Of a stretch of 64,000 nt of DNA, positions 1-11,200 are shown one piece after another (position 1 is the stretch's first letter; every line of letters begins with the position of its first letter). The translations under genes were made by a program, and so were the position numbers. A model generated the notes under the pieces. It was given only the letters and a program-made list of their open reading frames with translations, was not told where the DNA came from and did no database searches. Origin of the DNA: Strongylocentrotus droebachiensis (Eukaryota > Echinodermata > Echinoidea > Camarodonta > Strongylocentrotidae); NCBI GenBank assembly GCA_035222895.1, contig JAVYIG010006384.1, positions 1 to 64,000 of the forward strand, written 5' to 3'.

Positions 1-477
1 ATTGGTTACAAAGTTCACATTGGGTAATCTAGACAGCTAGTTTAAATGTAAACAACACTCTTAAAGCCACTTCAGTAAAATAATTCATTTTCTCATATTA
101 TAGACATATAGAAATGCAGTACCGAAAAGTACCGTATGTCAAATCACTATCATCATTCTGGCTTACTTGTTTTCATTTGTAGATTTTAAGAACACGATTC
201 AGTGAAAATACAAACTTCATATCAAGTTAATTTAAAATAAATTATTACAATTCTTCTCTTCTCAGTCATTGTTAATTCAAATACATAAACAATTTTCCTG
301 AACTATTTCTATTATCATCACTAATTTTATTTTTTTTATTATTATTTTTTTTTTGGGGGGGGGGGGGAGGGGGAATGATGCATTATAGAGTACATATTGG
401 TAATGATCTTCATATTTTCCTAAATGAAAGAATTATAATGAAGAAATCTTTAATAATAGTAGATCACATTTACATTT
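1..477. other. Gene-free flank with poly-G tract
   Basis: AT-rich sequence with no convincing exon on either strand. It contains a T-rich run followed by a poly-G tract at about 355-373. It probably belongs to an intron of the minus-strand gene whose exons lie at 0.9-4.6 kb, because that gene is still open (phase 1) at its last visible donor. Confidence 0.5.
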
Positions 478-802
478 TAACGCGCCTAATACTTTGTTTC
501 TAGGCGCAGTATATATTATTACCCCGGTCATCGGATTCAGACTTACCCGCACAAAATGTATGCTCATTTTCCACTTCCTGGGGAACATTCTGGCCAGTCG
601 CCAATTTTACAAGCACACACTTGCTTATCCAACCACATTAACTCTTGCATCCTACCGGGTACCCATTTAACACCTGGGTGAAGAGTGGCAAATGTAGATT
701 AACGTCTTGCCAAAGACATTAGTGCCACGGCAGGACTTGAACCCCATACCTTGTGATCTGCAGTCAGATGACTTATCCACTTCTAGACCACAGCACCTCT
801 TT
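478..802 (-). repeat. tRNA-derived SINE, minus strand
   Basis: Read on the minus strand, the element begins with a tRNA-like head near 802. The head carries a degenerate A box and a clear B box (GGGGTTCAAGTCC), and is followed by a body that includes TTAATCTACATTTGCCACTC and CACCCAGGTG. The same head and body recur at 41426-41690 on the plus strand, which shows that this is a dispersed family. The low-coordinate tail has GCGCCTA/TAGGCGC near 481-507. The left boundary is approximate. Confidence 0.75.
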
Positions 803-874
803 GGCAGTTTAATTGTAACTGAATTCATCTTAACATATTCAAAGATGTACTCATCCATCATAGATATTACTTAC

Positions 875-1114
875 ATAATTCATGCTTGTGTCCATTTGGC
901 TGACTCCTTAAGAATTCCTCCAATGCATTGTCCTCTCCTTGAATGGCACTCTCCCCATGTGTATGCCTTGCTGTGTTCGCTGCTTCCATCATCTCAAACA
1001 CATCATGGGATGAATTATGTGGGCCTGTAGTCGAGGATGAGGAGGAAGATGGGTGGGAGCGGCCACTGGGAGGTCGGGAACCCACATCATACATAACTGA
1101 CTTTGCTCCTTTTA
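875..1114 (-). CDS. Exon of unrecognised minus-strand gene
   Basis: The acceptor ATGATAG is at 1115-1121 and follows a pyrimidine-rich stretch. The donor T|GTAAGTAAT is at 875/874. The exon takes one base from the previous exon and ends in phase 1. It encodes a Ser-rich stretch (a run of serines near residue 25) and then VFEMMEAANTARHTHGESAI, with no cysteine-rich or catalytic motif that I can name. Confidence 0.6.
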
Positions 1115-4100
1115 CTATCATTACAAACAGACAGAGAAAAACATATAAATGATGATTAGGGTTTAATATATTAATTATATATTAATTATATAATATGAAA
1201 ATACAAATTTAATGTAGAATACACAAAAATAAAGACATAAAATATTTTCCCTTTCAGCAGCTAGTGCAAAAAGAAAAATAAAAAACTTATTTTCCTCACC
1301 CCTTAAGGTCAACAGGGGTCAAATCTGCCGCATTTATGATGACGACATAACATGTGGACTGGATCACCTCGCCTTTTAAGCTGAGGCAATGCGCCGCACT
1401 TAATTAATGCAAAGTCGTCATGAATATGCGTACTCCATATAAGATGAATTCCTCGAGTTGATAGCTAGTTTTTAGGTCGACAACTTTCTAATTTTTCAAA
1501 GCTTTAGATTTTGAGTTTTCAGAGAGGGTGTCATTAGTGACTAGTGGCAGATCATGGCAGATACTAATATAGCAAATAGTTTACCGGTATATTGTTGTAA
1601 TCTATAGCTTATACTATAAGCTTTCTATTCTATTAATTTCATTAGATCTTTAATCAGATACACAACTCAATTATTTCTACTACCATTTAGAAATAGATAA
1701 AATCATGGCTCAACACTAACTAAAATTATTGGTTTTCTAATTGACAGACAATTTTGACTAATCTGATAAATTTCATTACACAAAATAAAACTTGAATGAA
1801 GAGAACTTACCTGCAATAAAGGCCCCTGGTGTATCTTTGTTAGCGTCATCCCCTGCACTCCCAGTCTGGCTGCCCCCTCCTCTGGAGGGTGGGGCTAGAG
1901 GGCACTTTCCTCCCGCTCCAAGGCCTCCTGGGGGCACCTTTCGGCTTCTTCTGTCTCTCCCCCTGTGCCTTGATGAGATCTGGAATTGAGGTATTACTAC
2001 CCCTGAAATTAAAAATAAAATAAAAAAACTTTTATAAAACTGTGCCACATACCTTATATTAGAGTAGGCTTATTTTCGAAGACTGTGGTATAATTTGTTC
2101 ATGTACATGTATGTAAAGAAGTTTTTCTGGTAGCATGACAATTTTTTAGTTGGGGGGGGGGGGGGATAGGTGCTTGAAATTATATTACATCTATTATAGG
2201 AGGATGCCACTGCAATATCCAGTGCTTAAGTTTCGGAGCATAGACTACTCAGCACACCTGTATGCTCTTGCATGAAATATTTCACCATTGAACCATAAAA
2301 AGCACGGTGAACCTTATTAGATTGATTTAAAAACATTCTTGCTATACAGAGATTATCTTTTTAGGTTGTTGGTACATGTACACTTTAACTGTATCCTTAA
2401 GGGGCTTAAATCTCAGACAAAATGAAGTTGAATCACAACAATTAATACATAAATCAGTAAAAATCTGAGGATCTGAGGACTGAAATCCCCAAAACAATTA
2501 AATACCGAAATATCAATGTGAGTAAGTCACACTTCCATGTATGTGACATCAAAACCTAAAAGAGTTCCGAAGAGAAAAGTATTTTTACACTTTGGGAAAT
2601 TTGGAAGTCAAATAGTGTAGGAATTATAATCGCAGAGTGATTGTAGCTACATGTAGAGCATGCGTTGTACTAGACCTAAAGCTTCAGTCTCTGATATCAA
2701 CGGTTGTTCCGCTGAGATCACATCTGGCTCCTCTGACCGCCTTGATGGGGAATGTTGACAAATGTCAGTTTTATTAAAGAATGACCCATACTCGACGGTT
2801 GTTTCTGTCTATCGTTGTACAATCACTCACCAAGCAGACGTTTTCTGGATGCTGACTGTAGACAGCGGTGGCTCTGTCTCAAGCTCCGTGTATGGTGATG
2901 CTTTGGAGCTGGACGGACTCCTCCCGATTGGAGAACTCGGAGGGGGTGTAGAGCTTTCGGGATTCCATACTGACTGCACGTTGAAGGAACTGGCTGGCTT
3001 CATACTTTCAACCGAAAACTGGATTTCATCTAGTTTGGCCATGGCAGCAGCAGTGGGCTCCAACCAATACTGAACCAGAAATTCAAAAAGAAAAAGAAAA
3101 TAAATGATCAAAAAGGGCAATCTGACTTTTGTATTAGTTCATTTTCATGTAAGCTGGAAAATAGGAGAAACAGAATGGCAAAATTTTGAAATAAATTGGA
3201 CCAATATTTGGGAGTTATGAACATTTGAATTGTTAAATTGTTACTCTTGTGCAGATCTAAAATTAGTCAGTTGATTATGACGTAGTCATAGCCAATCTTC
3301 CATTTGTCGGTCATGAATTCGATAAGAATCAAGATATTGGTGCGAGGAAAAAGCTTGCAATTTTCTGTTTTTATCTGATACGTCCTACTGATACCAAAAT
3401 CATGATATTTCAGACAAACCTTTTATTTGTTACAACTTTTTCAGCGTCTTACTAAAGTTTGAAAAATTCTCATTTTCGTCATATTTAAGGTTCTACAATC
3501 TGGAAAGTTGTACTGAAGTGTGCGTCAGTTTATTATGTGTGAAGTGCATCACCTGTTTAAAGCTTGACATGTCAGCGTGTTGTGCAATATTACGTATTGG
3601 CATTGTCATTGCACTCTTTGTTAAGTGAGCCCTCTCTCACTTAAAGATGTTCATGCGTCATTATATAATATAGTCATTCATGAAGTAGTAGGCAACTTGG
3701 TGAACATTGAGCCAACGGGTTTTACGCACCCGTATGGACGTATGCATGAAGAGACACTAGTATGCGCTGGAGCGTAATACCCGTTGGCTCAGTGTGCTGC
3801 CCTCTATAAACCCAAGCTTGAGCAACTTTAAATTTGAAGCCGCTCAATGGGAGAGTGTAAACTCAGTTGATTCTACAGGCTACAGGCTACAGCGCTCAAT
3901 CATCAATGGCTTTGATTGTGGAAAGTTATATAGACTAGACTACATATCATTTAGATTAGTTTACCGATTCAGCCAATTTAAAATTCCCTAGATCTAAACA
4001 TGCTAACATGATATTGATACTACAAATTTACAAAAAAATCATTATTGTATCTCATTATTGTTTGTCCAATCTTCTGAATTCTGGCTTTCTCACTCAATCT

Positions 4101-4573
4101 CACTCAGTCTCAGTCTCAGTTTCACCCCTATTCCTAAAAAACAATGACAATTAATGTACGGGTATTTCTGTCTATGCTACTGGAGCTATGGTGTACTACA
4201 GCTACAGTTACACTTATTATTATTATTCAATTTAATGGCTTAATTACTCCATTCCCGAACCGGAGAAAGTCAAGGCCACGCCACGGCCAGGGGAGGTAAC
4301 GGCAGCCAACGCCTAGGCCCTAGCCCTAGTTGGCAGTGCAGTGCAAGTGTCGATGCATGTCGCGATGCGATTCGACGGAAATAGAGCACGGTTAAGAATC
4401 CTATCATTTATCATGTATTAAAATCAGACCTGACCTGCTTCTTCATTTCTCCTCCAAACTTTGAAAATTTCTCTCCATTGTGTGACATCATCAGCTGTCA
4501 AAAGGTGAAGCAGATAATAATTTGTGTTCCTTTTTGTCAACAACTTTTCGAAATCCTCTTGCAGTACATACAT
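875..4573 (-). CDS. Unrecognised minus-strand gene, partial (five exons)
   Basis: Exons, in transcription order: 4573-4435, (probably at least one unseen exon), 3069-2831, 2740-2676, 2002-1811 and 1114-875, continuing off the left edge. From 3069 downward the phases chain correctly (0>2, 2>1, 1>1, 1>1), which strongly supports a real coding gene. The 4435-4573 exon ends in phase 1 but the 3069 exon needs phase 0, so an exon is missing between them. The protein is low-complexity and rich in Ser, Pro and Gly, with short ordered stretches such as QYWLEPTAAAMAKLDEIQF and a helical segment in the first exon (LLTADDVTQWREIFKVWRR). I do not recognise the family and assign no function. Confidence 0.6.
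1811..2002 (-). CDS. Exon of unrecognised minus-strand gene
   Basis: The acceptor TTTCAG is at 2003 and the donor is GCAG|GTAAGTT, close to a perfect consensus. The exon is read in the frame with 1-in, 1-out phase. It encodes a basic, Gly/Pro-rich stretch ending GDDANKDTPGAFIA. A second frame is open over most of the exon but hits a stop before the donor and does not chain with the neighbours, so I rejected it. Confidence 0.6.
2676..2740 (-). CDS. Short 65-nt exon of unrecognised minus-strand gene
   Basis: This 65-nt exon encodes RSEEPDVISAEQPLISETEAL. Phase 2 in and phase 1 out exactly reconcile the exons on both sides, which would otherwise be out of frame. The donor GTCTAG is weak, so the boundary is the least certain in this gene. 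Confidence 0.5.
2831..3069 (-). CDS. Exon of unrecognised minus-strand gene
   Basis: The acceptor CTGGTTCAG is at 3070 and the donor TTG|GTGAGTG is at 2831. The exon encodes YWLEPTAAAMAKLDEIQF, followed by a Ser/Pro-rich stretch with likely phospho-sites (SSTPPPSSPIGRSPSSS) and ELETEPPLSTVSIQ. Codon usage and splice sites look coding, and the plus-strand ORF over the same region is a shadow. Confidence 0.65.
3140..3310. repeat. Diverged dispersed repeat, copy 1
   Basis: Shares a long diverged match with 12085-12275, including GAAATAAANTGGACCAATA, GACGTA...GAT...CCATTTGTCG and the surrounding AAAACAGAATG. No ORF or terminal repeats are visible, so the class is unknown. Confidence 0.55.
4435..4573 (-). 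CDS. Probable early exon of unrecognised minus-strand gene
   Basis: The minus strand from 4573 reads an ATG followed by LQEDFEKLLTKRNTNYYLLH and LLTADDVTQWREIFKVWRRN, ending at a donor GCAG|GTCAGG. The open frame extends upstream of this ATG, so it could be an internal exon and not the first one. The segment looks alpha-helical. Linkage to the exons at 0.9-3.1 kb is by proximity and strand only. Confidence 0.45.
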
Positions 4574-5133
4574 AATGCACGTATTATACACCGACAATGT
4601 TGAAATAGCTTACGTAGCCGAGTAAATAATTGATTCCCAAAGCGAGTTTGCAAACACGCATTTGCACGTAAGTGAATACAGACGGCTGATGAATTGGGCA
4701 ACGATTAAGATCTACTTCCGAAAACTTAGGCGGTATGACAATGGTTGCGCAGCTACGTGACGCCAACCCACGGCCACTCGAAGGGCATCTCCGGAATAAG
4801 GCTTTTTGGGGAGTTTGAAGGTATAACAAAGTGTATGTGTAATATAGAAATAAACATGTATCGACAGCATATATTGACAAAACATGCACATTGGTGATAG
4901 ACGCAGGATTTTTTTTCACTTTCAAAATGAATTAGATCTATCTTTCTCAAAATTGGGGCAGTTGGATGGAATTTGGTTTTTGTTTGTTTTATTTTAATAA
5001 AAACAACAGTGACGTGAAAACAGAATTATCAATATATTGACAACATTGGTCCTACATATAGGTATAGCTGTCGTCAGCTTTGGAAATCAAGGGGTGGAGT
5101 GGCGTCTTTTAAAGTGGCGGGGGGGGGGGCACC

Positions 5134-5535
5134 CAGGCGCGGATCCAGGATTTCTTAGGGGTGGGGGCCCAATTTTTTTTCTTTTTTCTCCCGAAAATTT
5201 GCATATGGAAACGTTTGCTTCGATTCTTCTTCTTCTTTACGGAGTATTATCGTACTATACTGATTTGTCTCATAAAAGAAGTTGACCACAAACTGACTCC
5301 CACACGGTATTGAGTGCTCAGGGGTCATGGGCCACTGGCTTCATCGAGCAGGTAGTGAGCACTTTTTTTTGTTCTCGAAAATAAAATTTGAAAATCTGCA
5401 CCCCCCCCCCCCTTGAGCGCCAGGGGGGGGGGGGGGCCCAACTCCCAAAACAGGTAAAATTAACGTGTTTTTACACTTATTTTTTCCTCAAGGGGGGAGG
5501 GCAGCCCCCCCCCCCCCTGGATCCTCTACTGGGGG
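5134..5535. repeat. Non-autonomous element with GGATCCAGG-type ends and G/C tracts
   Basis: The left side has GGCGCGGATCCAGGATTT followed by a G-rich run, and the right side has a C-rich run followed by CCTGGATCC, giving inverted ends around about 400 bp. Long poly-C and poly-G tracts (5400-5443, 5505-5517) interrupt it. The structure resembles a short DNA transposon, but its boundaries and family are uncertain. Confidence 0.4.
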
Positions 5536-6477
5536 CACAACAAAAAAGGACGCCCTACCAAAGGAAACCTAAAAGCAATTTTTTTTTTAGAGAGAGTGGT
5601 ATAATACCGTATATACATAGACTAAATGTACATTATCAGGGATGAGTTCAATTTTGTTTCTCGCTGTACATTGTCAAAAATACTACTAAGGCACCATATA
5701 CTTTGCAGTAAGGTGTAATGGTTTACAAATTCATTTACGAGCAAATTTTAAGGATATGTGAGGTCGAAGTGCGAAAAAATGCATCTCATAAAAAAAGGAA
5801 AAAAACAATCCTGATAGGGTTTTAAGCACAAATCTAATCATGAAAGAATGGAAAGACCTTTAATAAGAAACAAAATTATATCAACTTTAAGTGCGAGCGA
5901 GAGTAGCGAACGAGCTTTGGGTGATATTAAAGGAAATACAAAGTTTTGGTATGGTTCATAAATTTGGTTCAATTGAACATTTTGGAAGCATATGCGATCC
6001 TACAATACTCAGTGATCATTGTTGCGGTTGAAATCGAGTCTAAAGTTATGAAATTGTAAATAATAAACTCTATATGTTGTAAAGCTCCCTCTCAAGGTCA
6101 ATATATTAATTAAGCTATGAAACAATGTTTCTTGACGAAAATCGACCGATTAGCTATTCTCGTTTGGAAATTATATATCACAACTACATATTCTGAAATT
6201 CTCATGGTCGCAACTACTATTGCAAGGCCGTAGGCGCTATTTGAAATTTATCAAATTTACCAGGAGCACCGGTAAATTTTTTTATTCAATTTTTCTCGAA
6301 AGCAGAAGTGTTTTAGGGGCTAATTTTTGTAGTGCTTATAAAACATCCACAGGGGCATCAAAATATATCAAAATTGTAAGATTCACTATCCACCCGATTT
6401 TCAAAATTTCCCAAAACTTTGTATTACCTTTAAAGAAAAAGTTGCTCTTGGGCGCTTTAGATTAGGAGTACATTTTA
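5536..6477. other. No gene seen
   Basis: AT-rich spacer. The short ORFs here lack splice sites or coding character. Confidence 0.5.
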
Positions 6478-7070
6478 TGGTGAAAGGAAAAGGGGGCATT
6501 TATCAAATGGAAAAGGACACTGAAAGGAGCATGTTTCAAAGTAAAAAGGGGAATTATTTGAGGTAAAAATGGGGGAACTCCACGCACTTGATAAGGGGCG
6601 CTCACCAGAAATGTAAAAGGACACTTATGAGAACAGAAAAGGGGCACTTATTACAAAGGAAAAGGGGCAATTATCAGAAGGAAAATGGTAATTACTAAAA
6701 ATGGAAAGGGAGCATTTGTCTAAATGATAAAAGGGGCACTTATCGGAAATAAAAAGGAGCCCTTATTTCACAGAGAAAGAGGGCACCTCTCAAATTTGAA
6801 TAAGAGCACTCACCGGAGATGAAAAAGGGGAACTTATAAGATGAAAAAGGGGAATACAAAGGAAAAGAGGCACTTGTCAAAATATAAGGGGCACCTCTCA
6901 GATTTTAAAAGAGGCAATATAACAAGGTGAAGGGTCACTTATCAGATGTGGTATAAGAGGCACGTCTTGTACCTGCAAAGGGCACTCACATGAGATGAAT
7001 AGCGGGGCACATTTTACAAAGGAATATGGGCGCCTGTCGAAGGAAAGGGGCACCTGTTTAGATTTCTTCC
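6478..7070. repeat. Degenerate minisatellite of about 25-35 bp units
   Basis: About 590 bp are built from variants of AAAAGGGGCACTTATCAGA. The motif GGGGCA or a near variant recurs roughly every 25-35 bases, and units drift in both length and sequence. There is no ORF. A (CT)n tract follows at about 7118-7180. Confidence 0.65.
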
Positions 7071-7118
7071 CCTTTCTCGCCTCTAGACAGCTTTTATAAT
7101 TTTATCAGGTGTTTTCTT

Positions 7119-7149
<31 letters not shown>

Positions 7150-7619
7150 CTCTCTCTCTCTCTCTTTCCCTCTTTCACCCCCTCTTTCCATTTCTATATC
7201 CAATGATTTTATCACTCTTTATCGCCTCCTTTTGTACAAAGTCTCTTCTCTATGATGATTTAGTTAAACCATGTCTATATAGTTATTTGTTTTAGTACTC
7301 AAGCGCTTTTGACGAACATTTCTTGTATTTAAAAAAATATATATATATTATATAACCAGGCTGTTTTTTTTAATAATATATATGATATTGTCTGATCGAG
7401 GGACCTGACTTTTCCTAAGCTTTAAGGTCTCCTCGTCTTTTTTTTATTTCACTAAAATGCATTATATGACTTGTTCCTTATATAACTGTGTATGTGCTCT
7501 GGCACATGCTATAAATTTGTTAAATTGTGTTACATGTGTTATGTACGTTGGAAGAAAGACAATAAACTTGAATTTTTAATATATATATTTAAAGTAAAAT
7601 GAAGAAAAAAGCCTCATGT

Positions 7620-7836
7620 TTCTATTCTTCTTCTTCTTTCTCCTTAATTTCCTTCTATTTCTCTTCAAGTTCATCTTCTTCTTCTTCTTCTTCTTCTTCT
7701 TCTTCTTCTTCTTCTTCTTCTTCTTCTTCTTCTTCTTCTTCTTCTTTTATTTTTCTTCTTGTTCTTGAACAAGTTCTTGAAAAAGAAGAAGAGGAAGAAG
7801 AAGAAGACGAAGAAGCCTAAAAAGAAGAAGCTACCT
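7620..7836. repeat. (TTC)n followed by (GAA)n microsatellite
   Basis: A long TTC run (about 7625-7748) is followed, after a short spacer with GTTCTTGAACAAG, by a GAA-rich run (about 7779-7836). The two are inverted relative to each other, so a hairpin or triplex is possible. The apparent poly-Ser ORF is an artefact of the repeat. Confidence 0.8.
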
Positions 7837-8194
7837 CAAATCATCGTTGAACTGCCTAATTCCTTGGAGCATTTCAAGCCCGTTTTAGTTCCCTTTTCAG
7901 GAACTGTACCGCATATAGATGTATATAACAACTCTATGCTTTACCCTACCCTCATCTAGATGCTGAACAGGCGTTGATGAGTATTACCAAAGAAGTACTA
8001 AGTAGAAGAAGAAGAAGTTCTGTCTTGAGCACGCATGGTAGATTGGTACTAGGTCAGGTGACATGCTAGTCATCACGTGACTTTAATTGTTGACAGAGCT
8101 ATGATGAGAGGCCCCAGGCCAGGCCAGGCCAGCCGAGTGACTGAAAGTGAAACTGAAAGAAGGTAACTAATCGGGTAACTAATACTACTAGTAA

Positions 8195-8229
8195 ATGGGT
8201 AAACAACATCAACGTGACGAAGTAAAAAG
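8195..8229 (+). CDS. Aminotransferase gene, candidate first coding exon
   Basis: An ATG opens a 35-nt exon (MGKQHQRDEVK) ending AAAAG|GTAGGC. Its two leftover bases join the acceptor at 9880 to make Arg, in the only frame that continues through exon 2. The placement rests on this phase match alone. Confidence 0.4.
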
Positions 8230-11200
8230 GTAGGCTCATTTAGCTACTTCACAGGATATATATATAACTATTAATACGTATAATTTAAAATGGAAATTGT
8301 GCAAAATGCAGTTAAATAATAATGATAGCGTACCGCTTGATATTGCAGGCTGAGCTCAGTTGAACTGTGTCGAGTCTGGCCTGGCGTCGAGGGCATAGGC
8401 ACGGGCGAGGGCATGCAGCTGGCAGTGGCCAGTGCAAAGTGCAGTGCTGGCAAGGGCAGCAAAATAAACAGTTGAAGTTACGTTGCAGGCTTGGTGGTTT
8501 AATGAAATGGTTTAAGATATTGATATAACCATGCATTATGACTTGGCCTGCATTTGCTAGGGTGACAAAACCACTTTAATATTTATAGGCTTTAAACTAG
8601 ATCTAGTTTACTTTTAGTTTTATGTCGGAGTAATCGCACATTCCAGCACATGCAACAAACCTTACTACGAAGACGAAGTGCACATTACTAAATACTAAGG
8701 ATTTGCCTCTTTGGAGTTTGATTTGAGGAGTTTTTCTTTGTAGTTTTCTGCTCATGCAACACGCTTCAAAATCGGTCAAGAGTTAAAAGGTATAGATCTA
8801 GACCAGTTCTGGTCATGCGATTGCATTGTGAAACAAACGTGGAATTGAACAGAAAAGGTTGATCATCTAGCATATATTGGCACACATAGGTGCATAACTA
8901 TCATGGATGTGTATTAAAAGCTGTGCTTTTGATCTCAACATTTCAAACACCACTGTACAAAACTCAACTAATTTCACTCAAAATCGGTACTTTAGTGACA
9001 ATTGATGACACCTAAATAGCAGTAAAATACAATTTTTTCAACTTTTCGATGTTAGAAAGAATAATTTTAAAAATTCAAATTGTGAGTCTTACTGTCAACT
9101 TTGCCGATCAGCCGTGTCGGCATGATTGTGTGCAATTGCGTGTGTTGTGAGTGTATTGACTAGACTCTATTCATGTACATTCAAATGCTTCAAATTTTCT
9201 GTCATATTTCACATCCTCTTCTGATTATTATTTTTGTGTGGTGAACACTATTTACATGTTGGAAATGCTCACCTCCAAGATTTACAATGTTGCTCATGAA
9301 TGACTGGAAATGCAAGCAAAGATGTGGTGTACAAAAAACAGCTGATTTTGCTTTGCCAACATGATACTGACTTAGTGACCTTGCGAGTTGCGACAATACC
9401 GATTAGTTTAGTTCAAATAGTTTTTCTGTTGTAAAATGAAAAGATTATTTAGCTAATGCAGAAATACTGCAACAGGCATTTGTACAATTATTAGGATTAG
9501 GCCCTAAAAGTCAGTGTTGGTCAGAATTTTTAGGCTTACTTGTTCTGAAAAAGTAATAATCATAATAATCATCTTTAAAGTCCACTCCAAATTTTATTAA
9601 GTTAAACCGAAAATGGAAATTCTTTTTGCCCAATTGATCGTGAGCCCGGCAGCCACTGAGCAGCGCCAGATTGACGTTGCTCTATCCCTTTATTGTTGAA
9701 TGCCTTACAAGGTAGCAGCAACTCCCGTCTTTTTAACGCCTTTGGGTATGACGCGGCCGGGGTTCGAATCCATGACCTCCCGGTTGTGAGTGCGGACGCT
9801 CTACTGACTGAGCCAACACACCCGGTAAATCATAACAAAACACAATTTTAAGTTCTTTTCTTTTAGGGAACTTAATCCAGGGAATTTAATCCAAGTGAAA
9901 CAGGATGCCTCAAAGGGAAATGCACTGTGGCTGTAGCCGCCATCTCTGCCTGTGCATCTGTGGTCGTCTATGAGATTCTGAGACGACTTGCATCATGGGC
10001 AACGGGAGATGAGCAGGAAGAGAAGACTACTGATGTTTGTGAAAGTGATGCTTTGCCAGAACTTGGAAGAGCCTGCGTGCTCGGGAATACTCTTTGGTTG
10101 ATAATCTCCATCCATTGAATAATGGCTCTTATGGCGGCGTTCCGCAGAGAGTGCTCAGAGCACAGAAAAGGTTTGTGAAGTGAAAAACCTGTATATAATG
10201 ACCGCTCGTGGCAGGCATGAAAAAGAAAGTGGTCTTTATAGCCAGGTGGTCTTAATGTACAGGTTCCTTTAGTTTAGTATAGAGTAGAGTCTCCAGTTTG
10301 CGGCATAGCCCGGTTTGCGGCCAGGGGTATTTGTTTTCGAAATTAAATAAATATGACTCGATAATAATCATTGAAACCTACCGTGGATTCCCCGGTAAGT
10401 TCTGCTTTGCCGAAAAGGTCCGTAGCAGATGCTCCTGTCGGTACGGAGTATCCGTCAGCGATGTCGGAAATCTACGGCACCAGTCGCCGATGAAAATTCC
10501 AGCAGGTGCTAACTTTTAAGTTAAGAGATCGAGGCATGACTAGATCAATATTGTAGCTCTATTTGTCCGATATTTGTCCGATTGGAGGTGAAATTTGATG
10601 TTTTTGTGGAAGTATGATGGCTGTGGTCTGTCTCCTATCGCAGATATTTTGATTGTGCCACCGCATGGCCAGTTTGCATGGGGTGTGGCCGCAAACCGGC
10701 ACGCAATTACGTGTTTTTCTGGTTTGCGGCGGGGGGTGTCAATACACACATAACATGCGGGATCGTGTATGATGGTATGTGTGCTGATGTATGTACCCGC
10801 TATGCCCCCAATAGTTTCTAGTAGTACGTACCCCCGTATGGGATGATTCATTCGAGGACAAGGTGAAATTGTTTAAAACTTGACAAATTTACCATAGCAA
10901 CAGATAAACATGAGAATTTGGGTTACCCGTAGTAATTGGTACATGCTTTGATCGTGACGTAGCGCATAAAGCTTTGTGACGTACGCGTGCCGCAAACCGG
11001 GGAACTCGAAGCATTTCGAAACGTGGTCAATGCTGACCACGCTGTGGGTCAGTTAGGTTATTTGTGACTTCTATTTAATAAGTAAGTATATATGGACTCT
11101 ATATTGAGGGTATTGAGTATTCTGTGAGTATTTGCATAAAAATAGAATCGGCAGTTTCCCGCCGATCGGCCGCAGACCGGAGCCACTACTCTAGAGAGAA

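Noticed and set aside
481-610. A short minus-strand exon with a GTAAGT donor near 545
   Set aside because: It lies inside the SINE body shared with other copies, and every phase from the previous exon meets a stop.
9759-9830. Functional tRNA gene at the A and B boxes
   Set aside because: No complete cloverleaf with paired acceptor stem, and the sequence continues into a SINE body.
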